Positions 32,521-44,186 of a DNA stretch of 53,625 nucleotides are shown piece by piece (the stretch's first letter is position 1; each line of letters begins with the position of its first letter). The stretch spans positions 1 through 53,625 of the forward strand of contig PYST01000279.1 in assembly GCA_003049485.1 (NCBI GenBank), given 5' to 3'. This stretch comes from Ophioceras dolichostomum (lineage: Eukaryota > Ascomycota > Sordariomycetes > Magnaporthales > Ophioceraceae). Under the pieces are notes generated by a model. It searched no databases. It saw only the letters and a list, made by a program, of their open reading frames with translations, and had not been told where the DNA came from. A program made the translations under genes and the position numbers.

Positions 32521-33700
32521 ATGCCGACCGCACAGGAGTACCGCGATGGTGTCCTCATCCCCGCCTCCCTCATTGTGGTCGGAACCCTGATCGTCAAGCG
32601 GGATTGGGCCGTCTACAGCGTTGCTCTCGCCTTGTTGCTGGGTGGTTGGAAGCTTTTGCGGATGCGTATGTCGCTCGCCAGCAGCTTTTCCCTTGTGCGC
32701 TTATGTGCGCGTGTCTAGGACTGTCGCTAACATATCACCTTGGGTTGCCCACAGAGCCGAAGAAAGCCCTCAACCCCGCGAAGTTCCAGGAGTACGAGCT
32801 CACGGAGAAGACGGTCATATCCCACAATGTCGCCATGTAAGTTTAGCCCCGGTGGAAGGAGTGTTTATACACAAACCGGGCTTGTGCTGGAGTCTAACCG
32901 GCTCCTTTCTCCTCTTCCAAGATACCGCTTCCGCCTCCCCCGGCCAAACTCGATCCTCGGCCTCCCCATCGGCCAGCACATCTCGATCGGCGCCGCCATT
33001 GCCCAGCCGGACGGCAGCAGCAAGGAGATCGTGCGGTCCTACACGCCGATCAGCGGCGACCACCAGCCGGGCTACTTCGACCTGCTCATCAAGTCGTACC
33101 CGACCGGCAACATTAGCAAGCACATGGCCAGCCTCGTCGTGGGCCAGTCGATCCGCGTGCGGGGGCCCAAGGGCGCCTTCGTGTACCAGCCCAACATGGT
33201 ACGCCACTTCGGCATGATCGCGGGGGGGACGGGTATCACGCCCATGCTGCAAGTCGTGCGCGCCATCATCAGGGGCCGCGCCGCGGGCGATAGGACACAG
33301 GTCGACCTCATCTTCGCGAACGTCACGCCGCAGGACATCCTGCTCAAGGAGGACCTCGACTCGCTGGCCGCCGAGGACGAGGGCTTCCGCGTCCACTACG
33401 TCCTGGACAGGCCGCCGGAGGGGTGGACTGGAGGCATCGGCTATGTCACGGCTGACATGATCACTGTAAGCTTCTGACCTCCCATATATCTCTCCCTCCC
33501 CGTTATTTTTGCTATTCTTTCGTCTGATGCGCAACTCTGTCTCTTCTCAGAAATGGCTTCCCAAGCCCGCCGACGACGTCAAGATCCTACTCTGCGGCCC
33601 ACCTCCCATGATCAGCGGCCTGAAGAAGTCGACTGAGAGCCTTGGATACAAGAAGGCCCGCCCTGTGAGCAAGCTGGAGGACCAGGTGTTTGCGTTCTAA
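32521..33700 (+). CDS. CBR1: NADH-cytochrome b5 reductase
   Basis: Predicted 306-residue flavoprotein that passes electrons from NADH to cytochrome b5 for sterol and fatty-acid desaturation (and diphthamide synthesis), anchored in the ER or outer mitochondrial membrane. Exons are 32521-32665, 32755-32836, 32922-33465 and 33551-33700, with introns of 85-89 nt and clear CTAAC branch sites in the first two. The N-terminal hydrophobic anchor spans about 10-45. The FAD motif is R114-S-Y-T-P118, followed by the second FAD region GNISKHMASL. The NADH-binding motif is GGTGITP (177-183) and CGPPPM is at 272-277. It ends EDQVFAF, close to the family's usual C-terminal Phe. All catalytic motifs are intact and the length is normal. 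Confidence 0.95.
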
Positions 33701-34145
33701 ACCTACCTACCCTCGCTGCCGCGGTCGCCAGTCAGGAGATCGCCGTGTCGCAAGCAAGTCAGGAGGCATGCAGGAGGAGGGAGGACGGACGGACGTTTAC
33801 GCATAGCGCCGAGTGCATAGATTTCAGTCTTTCTCCGTCGCTCTTTCTTCAGAGCATAAAGAGGACCAAGGTTACCGGATCGTGCTGGACCATATTTTTG
33901 CATATCTATCTCTACCTAGTTAGACTAGTGCGATATATCCAAATACCCCTTGGAACAGGATGCCCCAAGTTGATTTTCGCCTCGGCGAGCAGAGGCCCAT
34001 ATTTTACCATAAAAGAATTCCCCTGGAGTATCTCAAGAGGGTGCCGAGTTGCTAGAATATGCACAACAGTAGATGGGCAGAAATACAGGCCTTTTGCCAG
34101 GTGGAGGCAGGGATGATGTAAGTGCGACAGTATCAAATACGTCCC
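33701..34145. other. Short convergent intergenic region between CBR1 and PBN1
   Basis: 445 bp containing both 3' UTRs. The middle (33890-34070) is A+T richer, as expected for polyadenylation regions. No ORF or repeat of note. Confidence 0.6.
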
Positions 34146-36039
34146 CTATTGCGTCTTTTTGCTCTCAGGTTTCTTGGCAGATGGCGACGGCGTCACAGCT
34201 CCGCCGCCGAGCACGACAGCACAGAGCTTCCATACAACCCAGAGAAACCCGAGTAGTACCACGGCCGCAGTCCCGGTGCTGACCCAGTCGGACTTGTCGA
34301 GATCCAGCACGGGAACCCGGACCCTATTCAACAGCCTAGTCGACCCGTCCGTCCCAGGAGCCGGCTGCGGGTCGACGTGCCAAAACACGGTGCGCGGGCC
34401 AAACAGCCCGTCGTACCCGAGATTCGCCCTCTCGAACGGGTTGGTCGGGAATTTCGTGCCCTCCTCGGCCGCGCAGGCCCAGAACACGACCGGGTACGGC
34501 ACGTCTATTTCGCCGTACCCTCCAGCGGCTGGCGCGAGGTAGCGCAGGTGGAGGGGGATCTCGGCGGTCCACCACGTCTCGTCCGCAGCGGCGTCATGAG
34601 CGTCCGGCGAAGCGGTCACAGGCGGTGGCGCAAGCTCGAGCAGCACGGAGGAGCCCCATAGCCCCACGGCATACTCCGGCGCTTCGAGGTCCACCGGGCT
34701 ACTGATGTAGCGTAGGGCTGTGAGCTTCTTGGACGCCAGGAAGAGTGGGTCGGACAGCTGGTACCTGTCTGCAAATATCGCACGGGGTAGTGTGAGGTAG
34801 GCGTGAGGGGAGCAGTGCGTGCTGCTGCTGCTGCTGCTCTTGTCCTCAGCCGATGATGGTGGCGTGCGGGACGACAGACGCAGCTTCAGCGTGGGATGCA
34901 GACCTGTGCCCTCGACGAACTCGGCCGAGAAGGTCGAGTCGTCATCCGGGCGGCCACTTGGGTGCTGGTGCTGGTGCCGCCTGTGGCGCGATGGGAAGCC
35001 GAACATGGTGACCGACGGCGCCTTGTGCTGGCCGAGCACGACGAGGTGGCCCGACAGGCCGAGCTCGTGCGGCTCCAGCGTTGGCGGGGAGTCCTCGCCC
35101 AGGATGCCGATCTCAGTCCGGTGACCGCCGGCGGGGTGGGCCGTGGCGGCCAGGGGCTGGGCCTGGAAGGGCGACAGCACCGTCACCTTGAGGACGTGCG
35201 AGATGGTGTCGTACGACAGATCGAGCGAGACGGGGCCAGTGCCTGAGCCGGTTCCAGCCGCGGCACGCTCGACCTGCGCCCGGCACAGGGCATCCGCCTT
35301 GGGGCAGAGCTCATCTCGTACGTACCACACAGCGCTGGCGATCGAGTCCAGGGGCTGGTAGAACTGGAACGCAGCCGAGTGGGAGAAGCGGTCGTTCGGC
35401 AATGAGACGAAGGACTCCTATGCAACGTCGGTTTTAGTGACTGCTTACCACTCGGTATCCAACTGCCTAAGGCAGGTAGCCGTAGCTTACTTTTCCGCCC
35501 TTCTGTCACGCCAGGGAGGGCACGTGAGACGGGAGTGAAAGTGGGACCGGAGCGGTATCGGGGGATGGATGAGACTCACTTTTGGTGTTTTGCAGTCAAG
35601 CGACTTGAAAGCTTTGTTGAGGAGGTTGCAAAGAGCATCACTGGGCAGGCGGTGAATCAAGAGTTAACAGTAAGATTCGCCGAAGAAAAAAATAAAATAA
35701 CAAATGCCATCGGAATTGATGGGATGTGCCGAGTTTGACTAACGACTGGAGTTCATCCGGCCTCTGCGGTGTATAGAACAAGTGGAGGCCAGGTGGCAGC
35801 CTCGAGTACAGTGGGCTCACCGTCTCGAAGGCATCCGGACTGACCCATCTGAGGTGAAGCTCATGAGACCTCTTCAGAACGCTGGCCAGCTCGTCTGGCA
35901 GCTCGTCCAGGGCGAGCGTCACCCGCACCTCGCGGCTTGCATAGATCTCAGGACCGGCCAGGCTCTCGTCGGTGATCTTTATGGATGCCGGGTCCACTGC
36001 GCCTCCCACTTTATGGAGGAAGGTGATCCTTTGCCTCAT
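34146..36039 (-). CDS. PBN1: GPI mannosyltransferase I regulatory subunit (PIG-X/Pbn1)
   Basis: Predicted 542-residue ER membrane protein. Pbn1/PIG-X stabilises the Gpi14/PIG-M enzyme that adds the first mannose to GPI anchors. Exons are 36039..35744, 35640..35580 (61 nt only) and 35417..34146, with introns of 103 and 162 nt. It opens MRQRITFLHKVGGAVDP. Joining the small exon gives DALCNLLNKAFKSLDCKTPKESFVSLPNDRFSHSAAFQFYQPL, a family hallmark. The PIG-X domain runs through YLTLPRAIFADRYQL, with PEYAVGLWGS and EIPLHLRYLAPA in the C-terminal half. A single membrane span (VLLGFLWVVWKLCAVVL) precedes a short lysine-rich tail, KKPESKKTQ, consistent with a lumenal body and ER retention. The first donor site (GTTAGT) was chosen over nearby GT sites by frame. 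Confidence 0.91.
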
Positions 36040-37502
36040 TTTCTAAGGTTGATAGATCTTCAAAGACATGAGATGAGTCCCAGGAAAGAGCTAGTTGACG
36101 GCCACTTCAAAGAGATTCGGTCACTTTCAAAGTTCTTTGAGGCCGCGGTGTCTTGTGTGAACATGATACATGATGAGATGTGACGTACAGTCAAGCCACA
36201 CCTAAGAGCTATTCCTGGCGAGTGACGTTACCAGCCACATCACGACAACGCCCGACTGTGGCTGGAAGCACCAGTTGGTTTGATCGAGGCTCGCCAAGAA
36301 ACGCCGGGGGCCATGCATCAGAGCATTCAATGGAGCGCTCCAACGTTCTCTTCACACTCACCGAGGGCCATGTAGCACCAGTTTCGAGTTTTAACAGAAA
36401 GGGGGGCGTGGCGCAAATTTATTACCAATGTGAACAAGCGTCTCACGTTCACATCCTCCGTTTTGTCAGGTTCGGTGACCGTAAGAGAGAGCATTTAATG
36501 GAGATCGGAAAACCCCTGGCGAGTGGGAGCTTTCCAGACCCTTTTCAGACCACCCACACCCAAGCAGGCGAGGCGGCAAAGCGGCCTCTTCGGTCCAAGC
36601 CTCGGCCGGTACGGCGCGGATTTGTGAATAAATGGTGGGTGTGGAGGCACAGCCCCCGCCGCCGACGATCCACAGCATTCCCGCTGTTGGCTGCTGTTGA
36701 TGGCGGCAAGGGCAGCTCTCTTCGAAGAATTCTTTGGTGGGATGGAGCCTAATCCGAAAGGAAAAATAAGGGTAGATGACCCGTTTGGATCACCGCGGGG
36801 TCCTGCGCTAAGCCCCTTTTGACACCGAACAGGGGCCCATTCAGCCGCCCGCATCGCCGAGGCGAACACGCAGCACTGCAGAGAACAGCCTGATGGAACT
36901 TGCTGAGAGCAACCAGACATTTGCCCAGTGAGGAGCTGTTTTCTTTGCACGCACCGAGCTCGCATCGCATTAACATTAACAGAATTGACGTGATTGCGCC
37001 CTTTTGGCGACCACATGTTTTCGAATTAACAACCATTGCCTCATTTGATCCTTTTCCTTCCAGAAATCGGCTTTTCCGTCCATCTCCGTCCATCATCATA
37101 CAGAAGGTATCCCTTCGTAGCCCGTCACATTACCGCCTGCACTTACTTGCTGGACTCCCTTGCCACTGTTGCAACCACCACAACCCCACAACCTCAACTG
37201 ACCTCAGCGTACCACCTAATCGACTGGGTCATCATCATCACCGGGCCTTCTTTCATCAAACCTCGCCCGTCAATCCTCCCGTAATAGAAAAGAGAGGCAC
37301 ACTGCGGGAACCAAACAGATCGGCGCATTGGTCTTTTGAAACCTGGAGCGGTCAATCCTCCATCGAATGCAGTGACCGAACCTGCCGAACCAGCTCCCAG
37401 GGTCGCCCCCTTTTACCCCTCGTGCGCATCTCTCACCCAACCACGAGGCTACCGAGGGTACGGACATCCCGACAGTCACCAAAATCTCGACGCCCCAGGG
37501 AC
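36040..37502. promoter_or_regulatory. Divergent promoter region between PBN1 and the caspase-like gene
   Basis: 1.46 kb. The right part (about 37060-37500) is C+T and CA rich, like a fungal 5' leader. The frame of the caspase-like gene is open back to 36900 but has no ATG before 37503. No separate gene is supported. Confidence 0.5.
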
Positions 37503-40500
37503 ATGGACAGGATGCAGCAGCAACAACAACAACAACAACAACCACCACAGCACCACTACCACCAGCAACAACAACATCAGCAGGCGCCGCCTTATTTAAC
37601 CCTCGTCTCGAACTCAAGGGCACCTCGAGGAGGAGATGGCGCCAGTATGAGCAGCGCCGACTCAACAGTATGTCCCTATCACTATCGGGAGCCCCGCGTT
37701 GTAAGATAGGGGTCATCGACAGGTCCATCGAAACCCTCGAGTTCATCGACGGCCTGATAACAATGGTTCTCTCTCTCCAGTACGGCACCAACTCGGTGGA
37801 TGCTTCCACCCCGTCGGCGACACACGACATCAGTCGTGTAAGTTACCATGTGAAGCATCTCGATTCGTTCGCGAAGACGCTGGAAGATGTGTGTGATATT
37901 CACTTTTCTAGCCCTCTAGCTCTCTACCTTGGCTCTCTAGCTCTCCTATCTCTTTCTTAGCTCTCCTTCTCCCTCCCCCTGCCCCCTTCCTCTCCATCAC
38001 CCTCCCCTTCCACACCGCTCTATACCAGTGGGAGAGCTATGGAGATGCATCCCAAAGGTAGATAAGCGTGATTCGAGGATCTCTTGGTCAAAGCAAGATG
38101 AACTTACAGAACTTGTGATTGCCGTCATAATCAGTCCGCCAGCCGAGCGTTCCCAAATCGTGGCCGTCCTTCTATGCAGCGGTACAGCCAGGTGCAATGC
38201 CTGCTGCTCCACTGGAAGTCGGACGACCTGTTCGTGCTGCCGGAGCTGGAAGACCTGGAGCAGTGCATGCGGGTGGACTACAACTGGAGGACCGACATCT
38301 TCCCGATCCCGTCCGAGAACTCGCACCTTGAGTTGATGCTCAAGATCGGAGCCATGATCAAGGAGCACGAGTCGACGGATACGCTGTTTATAGTCTATTA
38401 CGGAGGCCATGCCAGGATAGACGAGTCTCGGCAGAGCACCTGGTGTGCCACGCGTCACTCTGGCTCTCCCTGGCTGCAGTGGTCTGCCATCCAGACCCTG
38501 CTGGAGCGCTCAGTGTCGGACGTCTTGATATTGCTAGACTGCTGCGCGGGGGCCGCAAGCGCCACATTCCCCAACGGCAAGAGCATCACCGAGACGATAT
38601 CAGCGTCGAGCTGGGATGCCATCGCGCCGGACCCCGGGAGGTACTCCTTCACCAACGCGCTGATAGAAGTGATGCAGCAGTGGCGGATGAGGCCCTACTC
38701 AGCTGCCATGCTGCACGCCGAGGTGCTCGCCCGTCTCAAGCACCCCCGACCCGTCACCATCAACGGCAAGCATTTCGAGGCCCGCTCGACCCCCGTGCAC
38801 TTCATGATGACGTCGAACCATCGAGCCCCAAGCATCGAGCTTGGCCACATCTTCCCCAACAGCAGGCGGCCCTCGGACTTCCAAGAGGAGTCATCTTCGG
38901 CCGCCTCGTCGGCCGCAACCACCGCAGTACCGCCATCAATGGCATCTGGACACTCCCTAACACCACCGCCGACATCGTCGCTGATACCGCCGCACCAGCC
39001 GGCGGCGGTCATGGCTGGGGGCCGCGGTGGTCCGGAGGAGGTCGGTAGCGAGCCCGACGAGGATACCCCACACGTCATGATCTCCCTCGCCCTGGAAGAC
39101 AACCAGCAGCTCGATCTAAACGCCTGGGAGCAGTGGCTCTCCGGCTTCCCGGCATTGGCCAAGTATGTCAAGGTCCAGGGCGTCTTCAAGAGCCACTCGA
39201 CCCTCCTCCTACTCTCGCTGCCGGTCATGGTGTGGGATCTCTTGCCCGAGGACCCTGCGTGCTCCTTCGTCGCTTTCATCCGGTCCAACAACCTCATCAA
39301 GAAGCCCGAGAGCTTGGAATCGCCAGTTGAAAACCCTGTGGTGGGGACTGTCGGTGGCGTGAACGTATCCGATGGCTTCGAGGAAGTCAGCGACGACCAC
39401 GCCTCAATATTCTCCGGCACCACCTACACGCCCGGCGCCGACGACGCTCAGTCAACCATAGCAGGACATCGATTCTCGCTCGACCACCGGTCGTCTCTGC
39501 CTCCTGCAGCTAACTCAAGAAATTCCCTACGCCAAGGAGGCAACATGGCCACAACTACCGACACGAGCCAGACCCGGCCAAGCTGGATGTCTCAGCAGCG
39601 GCAGCAACAACAGAACCAGCCGCTACCACCGACACCAACGCAACCACAGCGCCCACCCCCTGGCGCCTACACCCCGAACCGCCCACCCGCTTTATCCAGG
39701 GTCTCTACGGGCAACACGGTGGCGACGACGAGCACCAACGACAAATGGGACGACGTCAGGAGGACCATGATCCTGAACAACTCGCGCAGCTCGAGGAGGA
39801 CGGCCACGTACAGCCCCGAAGACGACGTGCCCGACGGCCCTCCGCTCGCCGCGCACGTGGTCGCCAGGCTCGAGGAGTACTTCCAGAACAACCCGGAACC
39901 CAACACGGCCGTGGCCGAGTTCCTAGCCTCGAACCTAGGCGTCGAGTCCCGCGACGTGCACCTGTGGTTCCACCACCGCCGCCAGCAGGAGCGCATGACC
40001 TACAACCTCCAGAACCTGAGCCTGAACGACCAGCCGCCCCCAGATGACACCATGGCGACCCTACTAAGACCAGGAGGAGGACCGGGCCCGAGCGACGTCA
40101 CCTACGCGGCCGGCGACGGGCCCCGCATGATCCTGCCCGGACACCTCGAGCGGCTGCTGGAGATCTTCCCCTCGCAGGTGCTCCTCGTCGACCTGCGGCC
40201 GAGGGCGGACTTCGAGCGCTCGCACATCCACCGCGCCGTCAACCTGCGCGCGCACGTCGACTTCGTCCGGTACTCGACGTTCGAGATGGCCGAGGCCGCG
40301 TTCGCGGACGAGGAGAGCCGCAGGGGGTTCTCCAAGTGGTACTCGTCCCGCTGCGTCGTGTTTTACGACCGCGTGGTCGAGTTCCCGTGGGAGTGCCCCG
40401 TCGCGTCGGCGCTGCTGGACAAGTTCAAGAGGAAGGGGTGGAGCGGGAGGTGCTTCGTGCTGAAGGGCCACTACAGGGAGTTCTCGGCCAGCTACGAGAA

Positions 40501-41545
40501 GTACATCCTCGGCAGGGTCGTGAGCCAGCAGGCCAAGGACTACCTTGCGAGCCTGGAGCAGACTCCACCGGCTACAGCGGTAAGCAAGCTTTTCCTTTCC
40601 TTTTTCATTGACACCGATTCCCTCTCCTCCTCCTCTCCCGCCTCTCTTCGTTTTTGCTGCAAACGGCTCGCACATCTCTCTTCGAGTCATCCCTTATTAT
40701 TATTTCTCTTCTTTTTGCTAACGTGGTAATATACACACATTACACAGGAGGAGGCCGCATCAACCCAAGAACAGTACCTCGACTGGCTCTCCCTGGTCGA
40801 GAACGAGGACCGCGTCCCGTCCGCGAACCTCAACCCGGCCAAGAGGCGTGAGCGCATGGACGCCATCGAGGAGAACCAGCGCAACCTCGAGGCGGAGTTC
40901 CGCGCGCGCTTCCCGAGCCTCTACAAGAAATTCCTAGCCCTTCAGCCGCCGCCCGTGTCTCACGATCACGATCATCCACCACCGCACAAGGACTGGGACT
41001 CGAAGAAGGGGGTAGACACCTTCGACTCGCCAAAGACTGCTGCTGTGGCGGCTCACTTGGTGGCGCCGCTTGTGAGAGGCCTTGAGAAGATGCATGAGGC
41101 TGGCCTTGCTGCTGGGCATTCACATCCCCATTCGCCGCCGCCGCAGGGTAGTGGTGTTGGGAAAGCTGCTGCTATGGCTTCTGGTGGCGGTAGTGGCATT
41201 GGCGGTGCGTCTAGCAGCGGCGGCGGCAGTGGCGGCGGCGAGGAGGGTGGTAGCACTCTTAAAGAAGCAGGGGTAGGGGTAGGGGGCAAGTCGGAGTACG
41301 TGGACAAGTACGGCGAGAGGGCGTCCGCGGACGGGTTCGACGAGATCGACCCGCGCGATGAGGCGCTGAGGAACGACCCGGCCTTCCAGAATGCAGGCGG
41401 AAGCGGCGATGGCTCCATCGGGCCGGGGGGTTTGGGGAGGGGTGGTGCGGTTCCCGTGGATGGGAAAGGGGGGAGGACGACGGGGACGGGGAGGACGCAG
41501 GCGACGTCGCTGTGGAAGAGGTTGAGGAGCGGGGCGGGGAAGTGA
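37503..41545 (+). CDS. Multidomain protein: caspase-like + homeodomain-like + rhodanese-like
   Basis: Predicted protein of about 1171 residues. Exons are 37503-37667, 37781-37888, about 38135-40579 and 40748-41545. Exons 1, 3 and 4 are solid, but the 37888/38135 junction is uncertain (38143 with a later donor also keeps frame). Order of parts: a Gln/His-rich N-terminus; a clan-CD caspase-like domain (about 97-320) with YYGGHA (His183) and LLDCCAG (Cys228) as the probable dyad; a conserved segment (HVMISLALEDNQQLDLNAWEQWL through VMVWDLLPEDPACSF); a Ser/Pro/Gln linker; a homeodomain-like helix set (about 654-712) ending WFHHRRQQER; a rhodanese-like domain (about 759-900) with Asp836 in place of the catalytic Cys; then a charged, probably coiled segment and a Gly-rich tail. 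The role is unknown. Regulated proteolysis or scaffolding in signalling is a guess. Confidence 0.88.
37511..37588 (+). repeat. CAA/CAG/CAC repeats coding for a Gln/His-rich N-terminus
   Basis: A run of CAG/CAA codons gives nine consecutive glutamines, followed by mixed Gln, Pro and His. It is prion-like in composition and in frame with the start of the caspase-like protein. Confidence 0.85.
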
Positions 41546-42163
41546 TGTGAAGTGATTCGACGATGACAAGTCGGGATGAAATGCCTTTTTCCCTCTCTTT
41601 TTGAACACACTCACCCCCTTTTTGGGGGTTTTCTCTCTGGATGATGGGTCGGTCAAAACTCCGGGTTTGTGTTCGTCAGTCTCACATTTCTTTTTGGATA
41701 CCTATCCTACTTGCTGTTAATTCTCCTTTGCAGCCTGCTATGATGATCTCTTTTCCCTATACATGTCATGGCGCGCATCTACGGAGCATCATATATATCC
41801 ATGGTTTACTTGTTTTATCTATTAGGAGGCTATTCTCATGTGCTATTTCTTCTTTTCCATCATCTATCTATACCAATTTTCCTACCTGCCTACCATGATG
41901 ACATCTCGGGTAAATCGCGAATACGTTCCTTTGGACAAGGCTGAGCACTCTGATGGACCAATGGAATTACAGTGGCCGCAACAAGCAAGGAATGTCACCT
42001 AGCTAGTATACATGCAGTTATTGTGTTCTCAACTAGGCAGTAGTCACGAACAAAAGGAGCTTCAGTATTATCCCAGGCAGGGTCTTCCAGGCTCGATCCG
42101 GGGGGCCGCATCCCGTTGTGTGTTTTCGTTGGCTTTGCGAAGAGGGTGTTCGTTTCACCGTCT

Positions 42164-42182
42164 CGATCCCGGACCGGGATCG
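42164..42182. repeat. 19-bp odd palindrome
   Basis: CGATCCCGG and CCGGGATCG flank a single central A. The symmetry is what a homodimeric DNA-binding protein would recognise; no such protein is implied by the sequence itself. Confidence 0.6.
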
Positions 42183-42275
42183 CTGGCTTGCGACGAACCT
42201 GCTCTCACTCACCTCGATGGCTGACGACGGGATGGTTCCGTCCGTACGTCCCGCTTCCTCCACGTCTTCTGAGTT

Positions 42276-42292
42276 CCGGACTCCGAGTCCGG
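42276..42292. repeat. 17-bp odd palindrome
   Basis: CCGGACTC and GAGTCCGG flank a single central C, 93 nt after the 19-bp palindrome. CCGG lies at the inner ends of the arms in the 19-bp palindrome and at the outer ends here. Confidence 0.6.
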
Positions 42293-44128
42293 GTGTGGTT
42301 CGATGCCAGAACCACGTCGCCTCGGAAGCTGCTAGGCACATCCCATCTTCTGTTTCGTCAACTCGCCTTTTCCCTCCCTCTGTTCCCAGGTCATCTGAGG
42401 GGTGAGGCAGCTCATAGATAGTACCACACGAAGTATGACTCTGTATACGGTGGTTGGGTGCCCTTTACTTGGTACCGATTTACTTACCTAAGTGCATATC
42501 TACCTACCTACCTAGGTACCTACTACGTGCCAACGTTCGGATGTCTGTCCAACTCTATAGCAGATCTTCAATAGCCCGTAAAGGCAAACGGTTACTCTGG
42601 GGGAGGGGGGAGAATGAGATGGAATCAGATGGTGCGTGAGGATTCGGACGATATTGATTCGATCTCTCACTGAAAGAGCTTGAAAAGGACGTATAACCTG
42701 TCTCAGAGGCAAAAGCGACCTGCCTCTTCGGACTCCGGGAAAGGGGGAGAGAAGGGTTGGAGGATTGGTTAGTCCAGCCAGATGCGTCGCGTCCTGTCCG
42801 CGTGTCCGCCCATCTCATCAGTCACAGGGACTAGAGTCTACTTTACCAGACAAGGCGAAAGGAAAGGCGGTATGGGCGAGTGGACGAGTGAGAATAAGAG
42901 GGTTTTGTTTGGCAATTTGTCAAAGCTGTTTGTTCCTGGCGACTCCCTGGAGTCCTGGCAGCTTTCAGGCATCGTTGAGGAGGTGACATTTGGACCGTGA
43001 CAGGAGAGTGACAGACAAGATCCCCGAGAGAGTGAGCAAGGAGGAGGAGGGACGCAGCCCATATTCACTCCACACAACGCGGGCCACCACTCCGTGTTCG
43101 AGTGTTGCGACTGGTCCAGATGGACTGTTTCCAGGTGGTTGCGGGACCTAACCCCCTTACTACGTAAACCCCCTTCCCCTTCCCTCGCCTCCATCAGATT
43201 CAGCGCTATAGCGCGAGCCCTATCTTATCGTTGTTTTACTGAACCAAAGAACTTGACACCCGCACGGCACGCACGGCGGACCCTGTGTCTTGTGCCCCGT
43301 GTTTTGTTAGTGCCCCTGTGCCTGGCTGGGGGAAGATCGATGAACGGACTGATGGATGAAGGGATGGATGGATGGACACACGACGTGTGGAGTTAAGAGG
43401 AGGAAGAGAGAGGAGAATGGAAGAGGCCCGGGCACATAAAAGCAAGCATCATCACATCGACTACCGTGGTACTGTCCTATGTACCTACGTATGTACTGGC
43501 CTCCTGGCTACTTGTTGTCTCGTTTCTTGACAGCCTTGAACCAATATGGATGGCAAGGGTCGGCTGACAGACGCCGCTAGTAGAGTCGTCTTTACAACGT
43601 CGGAGAGTAGTGGTAGGTAGTAGGTTGCAGTTACAGAAGAGACGTCCATCAGGCGAGCCTGGCCGACCTTGTCCTGTCGCGACCCGCCCGCCTGCCGGCT
43701 CTCTCTCTACTGTGGTATCTCACCCAAGGACCCCCTCCCTCTTGATGGCTACTTGGCTTGGCACATATTGACATGTTGATGAGCCTTTGCCGGAAAAGGG
43801 AACAGTCACGACAAATACCAGACGGAACCGGGGGTGGCGGGGTCGGCCGGCCGGCCCCTTTCGTTACCGGACGTCACCATCTTTCTCATGTCGTCCGTAT
43901 TTTCTCGTACCAGTTGTACCTGACGCCAGACATGTCTGTAGAGATCTTGACGCATGCTTTCCGAGCCGAGCGATGTGTTCATTGACTAGACTGACGACTG
44001 GATGAAAAAGGGGGTGAAAGTGAGTGAGTCAGTGAGTGTGGGTGTGTGCTTGGGCCGCTACTACATGAAGAAGAAGAAAATCATCTCTTCGCCGGTCGTC
44101 GTCTGTTATTTGTTATGCAGCAGCAGAC

Positions 44129-44186
44129 ACACCCACCACACGCACGCGGCCAACCACCACGCTGGCCGCGTGCGTGTGGTGGGTGT
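44129..44186. repeat. Perfect 24-bp inverted repeat with 10-nt loop
   Basis: The arms 44129-44152 (ACACCCACC...GCGGCCA) and 44163-44186 (TGGCCGC...GGTGGGTGT) are exactly complementary over 24 bp. The loop is ACCACCACGC. No ORF or transposon end is associated. Transcribed from either strand, it would form a very stable hairpin. Confidence 0.9.
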
